Positions 44,515 through 55,039 of a stretch of DNA of 64,000 nucleotides are shown piece after piece. The stretch spans positions 126,675,208 through 126,739,207 of the forward strand of contig OV884011.1 in the NCBI GenBank assembly GCA_930367205.1. The letters are read 5' to 3'. The position numbers and the translations under genes are program-made. The stretch is from Acanthosoma haemorrhoidale (lineage: Eukaryota; Arthropoda; Insecta; Hemiptera; Acanthosomatidae). The notes under the pieces are model-generated. The model was not told the origin of the DNA, made no database searches, and was given only the letters and a program-made list of their open reading frames with translations. The stretch's first letter is position 1; the number at the start of each line of letters is the position of its first letter.

Positions 44515-46252
44515 AATGAATGAGTGCCTCAACCACGGGAGATTCCCGAGCCAATGGAAGAGAGCGGAGCTCAGACTCATTCCGGAGGGAGCCAACCGGG
44601 ACCTGACAGCTACCAAGAGCTACAGGCCCATTAGCCTCCTCCCAGTCCTGAGTAAAGTCCTGGAGAGACTCATGCACACGGCGTTGTGGCAGACCTTCAA
44701 GAAGGCAAGCCACCTAAGACAGTACGGCTCCTACAAGGGCAGGAGCACAGCTGATGCCTTGGATAAGATAAGGGACGACATGGCGACTCGCTCCTAGTAC
44801 GCGCGGCTGGTCACATTTGACATCTCCTCTGCTTTTGACAGGGTGTGGTGGCCCTACGTCATGAGGGAATAGCAGGAGCTGGAAGCCCCGAGCAATTTGT
44901 ATAAGCTTGTGGGCAGCTACCTTAGCGGACGTAGGGTGGTCATCAGAGGAGTGTCCTATGACGTCGAACCACCGGTGAAGCGAGGGTGTCCCCAAGGCTC
45001 AGTTCTGGGCCCTGTCCTCTGGAAGTTAGTGTTTAACAAGGTCCTCATGACCCTAGAAAAGCGTGGGTTCCCTGCGTTGGCATATGCGGCGGCCATCGTG
45101 GGGAATTTACGAGGCGAGGTAGTAAGAAGAGCGTGCGCCTGTGCCAATTTGGTCAAGGAGTGGTGCGCCAGAATGAAGATGACCATGGCTGCGGAGAAAA
45201 CAACAGCGACGTTGATACGGGGCAAGATGGACCGTGCCCACTCTATGTGGTTGGAAATAAAAGGAAGAAGAGTTAGGGTGGGCACGGAAGTAACGTACCT
45301 GGGGGTGAGACTGGGGAAAAGATTAAGCCTCTCTCCCCACATCAAATACCTCGGAGACAGAGTCGTTACAGTGACTAACTCCTTCGCGAGGATAGGGGGG
45401 GGGGCGATGTGGGGAGTCAAGTTTCCAGTCTCAAGAACCATCTATCAGGCAGTCGTCTTAGGAATCATCAGGTACGCCTCGCAGTCATGGTCGGTGCACC
45501 TTAACAAGGGCCAGACGCACGCCCTGAAGAGGATTCAGAGAGTGGCTGTGATAAGGGTCACGAGGTCCTATAGGACGGTGTCTCAGGACGCGGTGGAGGT
45601 GTTGGCAGCGGCGGCACCAGTTGACCTGGTCCTCCTGGAGCAGCGCCTCAGGTCGAAGATGAAGAGAGAGCACATTGAAGATCTTCCACCTCCCCTACGG
45701 AGAAGAATTGAGGAAGAGCCCGGGAGGTGAAAGGCCCTAATTGGCGAATGGACAAAAGAGGCCTGGGGCGCCAGGTGGACTGGCACGACCAAGAGGAGCA
45801 CCCTGAGGAATTACTTCCCCTCAGTCCAGGACAGGCTAAGGGCAAGTTGGGTCTCCCCGGATTACTGGGTGTCACAAGTGCTCAAAGGACACGGCAGATT
45901 CCGTGCCAGGCTGTACGAATACAAGAGGGCAGAAAACTGGTCCTGCCCCCATTGCGGAGAGAGCGATACTGCGGAGCACGTCGTGCTCTTTTGTCATGCA
46001 CTGGAACCGGCTAGAGCACGGCTGCTCCGCACGATAGGAGAGTACAGCCTGGGCGAGTCCGACCTGCCGTCGCTGGTGAATGACGAAGCAAGATACACCG
46101 CGTTCTGCAGATTCGTCGGGAAGTCGAAAAGGTTTCAAGACTCCAGGCACTTTACTATATCCAGGGGGGTGGCGCAGGGTGAGCAGCCGTGTCTTCGAAA
46201 AGGCTCACCCGAAGCCAACGATGTATCGCCGGTTCCAGAGGAGTCACTGTAA
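44515..46252 (+). pseudogene. R1-like LINE reverse transcriptase with YAAA instead of YADD, and CCHC tail
   Basis: Motifs in order: HGRFPSQWKRAELRLIPEG, SYRPISLLPVLSKVLERL, then FDISSAFDRVWWPYV (after a stop at about 44796), RGCPQGSVLGPVLW and, at 45083-45094, YAAA where the family has the catalytic YADD. The thumb follows (VTYLGVRLGKRLSLSPHIKY, QAVVLGIIRYAS). One open frame covers 44897-45730. After a frameshift the C-terminal domain reads GHGRFRARLYEYKRAENWSC and the knuckle CPHCGESDTAEHVVLFC (CX2CX7HX4C). Other stops are at 44870 and 45728. Loss of both catalytic aspartates alone would abolish polymerase activity. Confidence 0.8.
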
Positions 46253-46658
46253 ATATGTATATATAGATATAAGGTAGGACTGAGAAGTATATGGTATAGA
46301 CATAAGTTTAGTTATAGGGGGATGGAGGATGCACACCCCATGTAAATATAGTTTTAACTATAGGTAGAACACGTATCCAAAATTGTAAATAGTATTAAGA
46401 TAACTAGCTATAAGGAGGGGAAAAAAAAAAATGTATAGCTAGTTTAGGATTTGTAAATATATTATTAGAGGTGTTTCTTTTCTCTTTACTTTAGTTTTCT
46501 GTTTTCTTCTTTCTTTTTATATATTATTATTATGTGTTTTTGTTTTTTTGAGAATAAATGGAACAAACATAATAACCGAAGGTACGCTGACCGGTTCAAC
46601 AATCCCATTTCGCCGGAATACGCGTACCACAGGCTACGTAACCCCCCTAGCCCGCTTC

Positions 46659-46697
46659 ACGGGCTTGTGGGGCAAGCCCGTTTGAGGCTCAGCCTCA
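46659..46697 (+). other. Twin hairpins in the LINE 3' end
   Basis: ACGGGCTTG (46659-46667) pairs perfectly with CAAGCCCGT (46673-46681). TGAGGCT (46683-46689) pairs with AGCCTCA (46691-46697). They lie eight bases before the A-tail. Structured 3' ends are used by some LINE reverse transcriptases to recognise their own RNA. Confidence 0.55.
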
Positions 46698-46717
46698 GGT
46701 AGGGCAAAAAAAAAAAT

Positions 46718-46899
46718 CATGCGGCAACAGGTTTATCACCGGTCGAAATTGTTTTTGGGCAAAACACCCCAGAACCAGAAACTGCGGGCATACTTGCTCC
46801 AAACACGCAAGGATCGGCGGGAGATATGGAATCGAGTGCGCGAAAGAGTTATTCGGAGAATACAAATACGAGTTGATCGGGCCAACGAGAGACTGTAGT
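46718..46899 (+). pseudogene. Gypsy integrase C-terminal tail
   Basis: The codons resume with HAATGLSPVEIVFGQ, the conserved block near the end of the gypsy integrase core. They shift frame at about 46800 into a basic tail (DRREIWNRVRERVIRRIQIR) and end at a stop near 46897. Together with 43717-44514 it is one gene split by the LINE. Confidence 0.75.
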
Positions 46900-47094
46900 A
46901 ATACCGTAATATACCGTAGTAATACCGGGGGGGCGGTGGCATTAGGGGCAATTGTATACCGACGACTGAGAACCTTTTAAATTATTTAAATTTTTTAAAA
47001 GTATTATTTAAATAAAACGTTTTACATTCGGCGAGTTTCCTATATTATAGCCTAATGACTTTTTGAATATGTTTTTGCGTAAAGTGTTTATTTC

Positions 47095-47290
47095 ATGTTT
47101 CATGAATTACGGTTGGCTTCCTTTCTCCTGGGGACCTATTTCGGCATTGCCTATCTACCTAATGGAAATTATTGCCAGGAAATGACGAATTAGAGGAGGA
47201 AACAGGAAATCTTATTAAGCCATTAAACTTTGTGGCCAGTGACTTCCATTTGGCACGCATTAGCCTTCCATCAAGCGAATTTCAAATAAG
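47095..47290. promoter_or_regulatory. Candidate conserved non-coding element
   Basis: A balanced-composition block with CCTAATGGAAATTATTGCC, GACGAATTAG, GCCATTAAACTTTGTGGCC and GCATTAGCC. The homeodomain-type cores are dense and the block does not read as protein. Function is inferred only. Confidence 0.22.
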
Positions 47291-48008
47291 AGGATGTATC
47301 ATTTAAAATTATAAAATGATTAGGTATATCTTTCAATTTCAATTCTAGTTGCAAGTTTAGAAATTATTACCTTTAAATGTTCTATATTTATTATATCGGA
47401 GTTCTGTAACTCATAATATATGAGTTATAATAAACGTATGACGGATTCGTGACAGAAACAATAATGATACTGTTTACGCCTGTAAGTCGTTTATTTTGTT
47501 TATTGAAAAAAGAATTATCATTCATTGTTTAAGCCCGAATAAGGGGTCTTGCATTGACAAGTAATTATCTAACAAAGTACCCTCTTAAAATTTATTATAA
47601 AAAAGTGTAAATTAGAGATAAATATTTTTTTTTGTATTTGTTTAGTTTATATAAAGAATTAATAATTATTGATAATATTATAAATGTTCTAAGAATATCT
47701 TTGTGTTTCGAATGTGAGTGTTGTGTATTTGTATTGAATAATGAACCTGCCATGCCCCAGGGCTGAAGAGAAGTTATGTTAATTGATTTTGTTTTAAGTG
47801 AAAGATTTTTGAAGGTAAACAAAACAAATAACGATACGGGACGCATCCGAGGCCCCGTAATCGGATTGAGAACACTACATCGTTTATAGAGGATTAAAGG
47901 ACCAGGAGCACCGGTTGATAAGTCGCTCCCAGAGTCAGTGTGGATCCAGATTTCAGTTGGCCAACACGCACCAGAGTGCCCTCCCCCACCGACGGTTCCA
48001 ACCTCTAT

Positions 48009-48068
48009 CATCTCACCGCCTTATCGGCCTATTGTTTACATCTCACCGCCTTATCGGCCTATTGTTTA
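48009..48068 (+). repeat. Perfect 30-bp tandem duplication
   Basis: Unit catctcaccgccttatcggc.. (30 bp) occurs twice without change at 48009-48038 and 48039-48068. The length is a multiple of three, so an overlying frame would gain ten residues. Confidence 0.9.
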
Positions 48069-48215
48069 TGTGAAGCACCTCTGGTGGGAGTTCGTCCTGG
48101 AAGTCGTAGCAGTGAGGACCTCGCTCAACTCTCCACTAATCGATTACCTGCCATCGATGCCATCGATTATTAGCAACACAAGCGCCGCTTGTGTACCAGC
48201 TGCCAGCTTGGGTAC

Positions 48216-48356
48216 TTTTTTTTTTTTTTTTTTTTTCTTCATAGCCCCTTCAAATTTACAGACAATCATATATAATTATAGATCCTCTGGCGAATCCATT
48301 TACAAATTATTTTGTATTTCCTGTAGCATCACTACACTATATACAGGTTTTGTTAT
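48216..48356 (-). mobile_element. LINE family K, 141-bp 3' tail insertion
   Basis: The minus-strand insert consists only of the last part of the K-family 3' UTR and a poly(A) (T-run on the plus strand). It is flanked by an exact 11-bp duplication, agcttgggtac, at 48205-48215 and 48357-48367. It matches 32580-32720 and the complement of 21459-21600. This is the clearest definition of the K 3' end. Confidence 0.9.
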
Positions 48357-48367
48357 AGCTTGGGTAC

Positions 48368-51300
48368 CCAATGAAGCAGTCAATAAGTACTGTAATTTAT
48401 TTATTTATTAGCAATCCTAATCTGTAGGATCTTGCTCCATTGATGTTTTCGTCAATAATGCGTATTTTTATTTATATTTATTTAGATATATTTAATATTT
48501 TAACCCAGTTATAAGGCGAATTCATTATTAATTTTCTGCATGTGTTTTTATGTTTATAATATGAATTCTTTTCACGAACACATTTAGAAATTATTTAGTA
48601 ATCTGAAAAATGCAAAATTATATTGCATAGAAATAGAAACAGGATTTTAAATAAAGCATAACATTCAGGTTGGTTAACTCAACTGTTATCTCTTTTCATG
48701 TGTCACTTAATGTAAGAATGACACTTAATTAATTAATTTATAAAACTCATGAAATGTGTTTGTCTCTTGGATCATTCCAATTAGAGCATCATATCAGTTA
48801 TTTTGTTAGAAAACTGTAAGTTATTCTGGGCTATCCGTATCATGCCTAGTTTGATCCTTGTATTTCAAACTGCTTTTCTCAATATAAGGATCTTCTAATT
48901 GAGATATGAAAGGCAAATGTATTTAAATTTATTACTCATTATATTGTTTGTTGTCAATCACGCATGTAGTCTCTCGTTACATAAAAATACCATTTGTTCG
49001 ATTTGCAATTTCGTTCTTCTTTATTTTTTTTTATTTCATTTCCCTTCATTAATGTTTCCGTTGTTTGTTTGAACCCCCCGCAATTGATATCTCGTTACCT
49101 TCTTTCATGAGCTCAAAAGACCGGCATAATTGACACGGGGTCGGAGAATTACACCTGTCGATTTTTTCTTTATGGTGTCACTCTCCCCAACAATACTGTT
49201 CAAAAGTAGTAGAGATGATTGGTTAAAAACAAGACAGGATGTTGAGTAGACTAACCTTGTAACTGGCAGCAGTTCTAGTGAAGTAAATGAGTCTTCTTTA
49301 AATGAAGAATAATTTAAACGGATATATGACATAACCTTAAATAAATTAGGTAAAAATACGACAAGAAAAACATACACACAAATATGTGTCGCCAGTACTT
49401 TTCCTTGTCTCACCCTAACGAAGACGCATTACTTTCAAGCATCAAACATATATAGTTCAGTAATTTTTCAACTGTATGTCTGTACGTGTATTCTATGTTA
49501 GCAGTCGTGTGATTTAGTGACCTAATCGATCTAAAATTTCTAAATATATTTTGGATTAAAATACAATAACAAGGAGCATTCAAATTCATCTTTTAACTAG
49601 TCCAGTTCATTTTATCCTTCGGTCATTCGTCCAAACAGCATAATGATGAAGATACTAAAACCGTTTATTTAACGTTCAATCAGCTACCGAAGGTATTTAA
49701 GCGGATCAGCCAGTATCGGCCATTATGCTCCAGTATCCAGTGATGTGGCTAACATTCGGAATTCATGGTAATTATTTACCCTGGACTGAAACATTGCTCT
49801 AAAATTATTCTTTTTTTTGGTAAATAAGTTCTTTTACGTCCTCATACTCAAGGTTGAGCAGGAAGGGTGGAAGAATGTAATGGTAGAACTACGAGACTGT
49901 AAATGAGAGAGAAATTCAGTGACGGTCAGATGGTTTGACCATGTAGATCATTCACTATCTACTTTGGACAATCATCCGGCATGTTCTTAAAAGAATAACA
50001 TTTTTATATCAGTGCCAAAGTGCACCACACAGCTACCTTCTAGTTTCAAAGTCACTGAGATACTGATAATACTGTGAAGACAATATTAATGATTTTCTGT
50101 AATAATATTCTACTCTTAAGTTCCTACTTGAATATAGCCTATTTATTTTTAATTTTCGAAGATTTGAGTTTGATGATGTTCATTTATTTTCATAGGGTGA
50201 TTATAATATTTAATTTTAGGACTCCAAGGAAAATTTTAATGTAAATGTTTATGAATTTAATTATGAAGATATTGAAAACCAACAGACTTTTGATGACAGT
50301 TTCTACGATGATTAGTAATTATAATCACTAACAAATGAGACAGTATTAATCAGGAGAACGAGATCAATTGTACACTGTTCGAAATAACATTTGATAAAGA
50401 AGCTGTGATATTTAATCCAATGATGCCAACGAATAAAGAATGACAGTAATTATACCAAATATTTTTTAGATTTCTGACATGAAAGCACAGAAGGCTTATA
50501 GCTTTTGAAGATTTTTTCCTAAAAAAAAGACCGACCCATCAAAGAATGTAACAGGAGAAAAAATTCTATTGAAATCGCGCGCCCTTCATCGTCTGACCGG
50601 ATTTTAATTGGTTTTTGTCAATATTAAAGACATTCATATGTTTTTTGGAATACTACCATAGAAACATTTCTTTAAATAACACATCAGAACTTATTGATTT
50701 GTTTTATGGTATAAAAACTAAGTATGACTTCCACCCATACATTTCCCTTTTTACTGGCCAAGTCATACCGACTGTGATATTATTCTCTAATACTAATGCT
50801 AGTATATTTGTCTTAAACAACAATATAATGTCCAATCAAAAGCAAATAAATTTTTAAAAATCTCAATAAAATAATCAAAGGGTTCAAACGTTTATCTTTT
50901 GTTTTTTGTTGTATAATATTTGTCTTTATCTTATTTTATCTACTTATAATTCAATTTATGTTTGTATAGATTTAAATTATTATTATTGATTTATAAGTCC
51001 TTTCTTCTTTACATAAAATTAATAGTTTAAAGGCTTAAATAAATGAAAAAAAAAAGTGCTGATAACATATCCAAAAAACAGAGGCGCCACAACTATACCC
51101 CACCTTCACAGCTGTTCAGTCGTGGGGGATTGCCGCACCTCACACATTCGACTATAACAGGCGCTGTCACATTGCCAGTCATTCCAACTGGTTTTAAAGT
51201 TAATAGAAATCATAATTAACAAACATCTGATAGTTGTTTACAGTAAGTTTTTCCATTGATCGGTACCTCACCATTTAGTTTATCTTAAAAAAATATATTT

Positions 51301-53310
51301 ATTTTCCTTTATAAAATTATTTCATCGTTGAGGCAACAAGATTTTAGAAGATTTTAGAATAGTTGTACCACAAAAAATAAATTGTAAAACGACTGATACG
51401 TGAATTAATTGGTACGCATTATCTCTGGAACAAAATCAAAGTTTATTTAAATATTTTTATTTTTATGAGAAGACATAAGCAGCCTTATCTGAACATAACG
51501 TTTCAATATAAGGGCAGGCAAGGTGGTTTATTATATTAAAGTACTTCCCAACAACCAGTAGAAGATCCTATCATGAGAAAGGGTTTTAAGAGGCATGCAA
51601 TACGTTTTAGCCACCGCAACTTACTTCGGCTGAATATTTCAGAACAAACTTATAGCCGTTATGGGGCAAAGTAGCTACCCCTCACTTCTAAGTTTGCCAA
51701 CTTCACACACGAGGTGGCCTAGGGGCTGGCCGTGTTCACAGGCTAATAACCGAAACAAGTTTGCAGATTATTAAGGACGAGTTAGTCGGATTGGCGGTTA
51801 CACGAAAGCCGCTTGGTTATTCTTGCCAGCCACCGTTCATGGATGCCTGAAATATTATTTCCTAACCAAAGTAACTGTTACATGTTCCAATAGCCAATGG
51901 TGTTACTGAAAATCCATCCTTAGATCATCCTGTTAAAGGAAACTCCACCTCATATTTCTATTGTATTCAGTTCAGATCATCGAAAGAATGCAGCAAAGCG
52001 AGAACCCGTTCCTCCGAGCTCTAATTTTCATCTCTCGAATTTTCGGTATTTGTAAAACCATTCCTTAGTTCTAGAATCGAACCTCTAAGTGGATTCCCCG
52101 ATCTTCTATCCTACAAACATTTAAATCCTTAAACTTAAATAGTTCCTCTTTATACCCAAAAACGACACCAGCACATATCAAAATAACCCGTTAAATTGAG
52201 AAGTTAATTACAGTGTGAGCAGTAACTTATGTTGATATTGATGCGATATTACTGTACTATTCATGTTTTCCCATTTTCTCAGTAAACTGGTGAAATATAA
52301 ATGTCTGCTAACAGAGACCTCACCAAGAACCTGAAACTGCACCAGATCTAATCTTTCATTCGCATATTTTCGCTTGACCCAAGACATTTTCGCTAATGTA
52401 AAAATAACCGTTTAGATTAAAGACTGTATCTGCTATACAAAAATAAACATTACTATAGCACCCCATGCAGTGCCAAAGTTTTGTAACTGATAAGAATGCA
52501 GGGGACGTTTTTTGACCAACGGTTTTTCCTACTCCCGGCGTTATTCATTCTTGTTTATTTATTTAATAAATATTTTATAATAGTGATTTATGTGAAATAT
52601 ATTTTTTTTGTGCTACAAATGCATATACAGGACTTTCTATACCACGGGTAGGTCTACACCTAGAATACAGCATCCGTTTATCTGCAAAATAGTTTAGTTG
52701 GATTTATCCAACAATTACCAGTTTCTTCTTAAGCTGAATAATTACGTGCTCTTTGATTGTCATTTCAAGGTAATAATTTACAAGATGTCTCTTAATCATT
52801 TGTTATGAGTTGTTATTAATTTTTTCGTTTTTTGGGCATCTAGTGAAGCTGAATTCCAGCGATCGAAATTCTATGGATTCATCATAACATTCATTTCTCG
52901 AGACTACTTATTTAGGGCCCTAAAATAATATCGTTTAATTCAATAGGACATATCTTATTATCATTAGGGCATCGGGTATTGAACTAATACTTTGCATATA
53001 ATGTTCTAACATTATCAATCCGGCAGCAACAATACCTTTTCATTTATTTCACCAACAATGAAAAAAGCGTTTTGATTCAAGGAAAATAATCTCAAGCTTA
53101 TGAATCAAAGATCCATTATTGATTGAGTCAATCACTTAATGATTTAATGGTGTTGATAAATATCTGAGACACTGAGAGCTATTAGGTGATTGAACGAGCA
53201 GGGGCCATTATGTGCTCCATTGATTCAGACAGTTCTGACCGCTTAATTCAATCCGGGAATTATCGCTGTACGAGACAGCACTGACCCAACCACCTTCCCT
53301 ACAATTCGAT
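48368..53310. other. AT-rich non-coding tract
   Basis: No recognised gene. A GC-richer stretch at 51600-51850 has a weak tRNA-like look (GAGGTGGCCTAGGGG) but no acceptable box B. A candidate regulatory block occupies 53085-53300. Confidence 0.45.
53085..53300. promoter_or_regulatory. Candidate conserved non-coding element
   Basis: It contains repeated TGATT/AATCA and TTAAT cores, for example GATTGAGTCAATCACTTAATG, TTAGGTGATTGAACG and CCGCTTAATTCAATCC. The composition differs from the flanks and there is no coding frame. It ends just before LINE copy D begins. Confidence 0.25.
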
Positions 53311-53860
53311 CTTTTATATCTTCCTTTTTAAACTATAGTTTTCTGCACAAGCGCCATAATTATAACACCCGTCTACTTTAGCTCATCATATTAACAACTA
53401 TTCATAGACTCTCATTAAGTTTTAAAACTGTCTCAACTGGCAACTTACGTGAGCTGTTCACAAGGAAGCTCTCAATAAGTGAGTAATAACTACCTCAGTG
53501 TGTGTTTTAGATTGTAACACACAGAGAACTCGGCCGTATTGGCCAGTCCCTGCTCGTAGTTCTCTTGGATTATAGATAAGAGCACGCAGTAGACATCAAC
53601 GTTAATTAGGCAGGTTTAGCCGAGTTCCACCGTCTATGCCTCTGGCCTAAATTTCATGAATTCAAATCTCCCCATGAGAAACTTTTTTTATTTAAAATAA
53701 AATTAATTTATATTATAATAAATAGTTATAATTATGAAAAATAAGATTTTATCAGCAGCTGATGTGTGAAAAAAAAATCGAGGTCATTAGGTTTGGGCCA
53801 ACTCCAACCCCATCGCCTATTAAGTGAAAGCCAAGAAGATCAAAAAGAAACGTTCCTACA

Positions 53861-54604
53861 ATGAATTCATCTGTCGCCAGCTCGATGGAAAACCTACCAC
53901 CACAGGCCAGCACTTCAAAAGAAGAAAAAGTTGTCGAATCTCCGTTTTTCACACCTAACAGCTTCAAAGTCTTGAGAAATAACCAACCTGTCGACGTGGA
54001 AGTTATTAAAACACCCACACACCTAAAACCGCCTGCCATATTCGTAAGAAATATTAGAAATTTCAAATTGCTATACTCACAAAGGAGTAATATTGTAGGT
54101 ACGGGAAAATACACGTGCTTCAATCGGTATCGGGATACGAAAATTTCGCCGGACACTCCCGATACTTATCGGGCCATCATTATTTGGTAAAAACTAAAGC
54201 CGAGTTTCATACTTACAGGTTAAAGCAGGAAAGTTCCCTACGACTAGTGATCAGAAATCTGCACCTGACCACACAAGCAGACGAAATTGAAGGAGAACTC
54301 TGGGATTCAAAGTTCGCGGAATAACAAATGTGCTCAATGAGAATAGCCAATATGGCGATGCGATCAAAACACCTCTACCCTTGTTCTTTGTCGATTTAGA
54401 GCTAACACCAGGCGTAGAAAAAACCTACGAACTGACCCACCTCTATTACACAAGAGGACAGATCGAAAAACCTTACCCCAAACGTGACATCGTCCAATGT
54501 CATGATTGCCAGGCACATGGGTACATAAAATCGTACTGCCACCACCCTCCCAGGTGTGAAAAGTGCAGTGGGCAGCACAAAAGTGAATTGTGCAAAAGCC
54601 CCTG
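53861..54604 (+). pseudogene. LINE ORF1 Gag-like protein, broken (copy D)
   Basis: This copy best preserves the ORF1 N terminus (MNSSVASSMENLPPQAS). PPAIFVRNIRNFKLL and RDTKISPDTPDTY follow. Frame breaks occur near 54170 and 54310. The PRE_C2HC domain is readable (LPLFFVDLELTPG). The first zinc knuckle is CHDCQAHGYIKSYC, in which the zinc-binding H has become Y. The second, CEKCSGQHKSELC, is intact. Confidence 0.75.
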
Positions 54605-55039
54605 AAAACGCCTGCTCCCTAATATGCGCTCGCAAGTCCATCCGGCCAACTACAAGGGCTGCGAGGCTTACAGAACACTAGGGTCCAGGAGCAAACAACG
54701 TCGTCGGCCAGAAGAGGAGAAACTAGGAACAAGCAGCGGCCCGGCCAGAAAATTGAGGCCTTCAGTCTCTTTTGCTGATGTGGTTTGGAGTAGAGAGCAG
54801 TCATAGGCACTGCCCACTCCTCGTCCGGAAGATCCTCTTCACCAGCATTCCATTCATCCCGTCAACCAGCAAACCCAATCCCATACTCCACCACACATCT
54901 CGCATATTCCTCCACCTTCAAGCTCTTCAAAGCTCACTAGCCTATTAACATCATTCAGAACCCTAATTACCCCTCTCATTACCCTTCTTACAAATCTTGT
55001 CTCCTACCTTATCCCCGTTAAACAAAATCCATAAGTTGA

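Larger units (their letters stand above)
44515..46716 (+). mobile_element. R1-like LINE nested in gypsy integrase
   Basis: A 5'-truncated non-LTR retrotransposon that starts within the reverse transcriptase and ends in an 11-A tail at 46706-46716. Two consecutive hairpins lie just before the tail. The C-terminal CCHC and the fingers motifs point to the R1-type group rather than Jockey. No target duplication is visible, and about 225 bp of integrase coding sequence appears to be lost at the insertion point. Confidence 0.8.
40405..46960 (+). mobile_element. Ty3/gypsy retrotransposon, decayed, with nested LINE
   Basis: The order is primer binding site, gag with zinc knuckles, protease, reverse transcriptase, RNase H and integrase, which is the Ty3/gypsy gene order. 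The integrase gene is interrupted at about 44514 by an R1-like LINE and resumes at 46718. The coding part is far richer in GC than the flanks. Several nonsense codons and deletions are present. A 3' LTR could not be identified after the pol end, so the element's right limit is approximate. Confidence 0.85.
46961..48204. other. Non-coding tract
   Basis: AT-rich except for a candidate regulatory block at 47095-47290 and a GC-richer stretch at 47830-48200 with a perfect 30-bp tandem repeat. Overlapping frames in the latter look partly protein-like but show no known motif. Confidence 0.45.

Noticed and set aside
44956..45441. 161-codon minus-strand frame
   Set aside because: It is antisense to the R1-like LINE reverse transcriptase, whose plus-strand motifs are clear.
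46900..47050. 3' LTR of the large gypsy element
   Set aside because: I looked for a match to the 40200-40413 region after the G-rich tract at 46927, but found no convincing similarity.
51600..51850. Possible tRNA-derived SINE
   Set aside because: A box-A-like string is present but no acceptable box B or tail was found.
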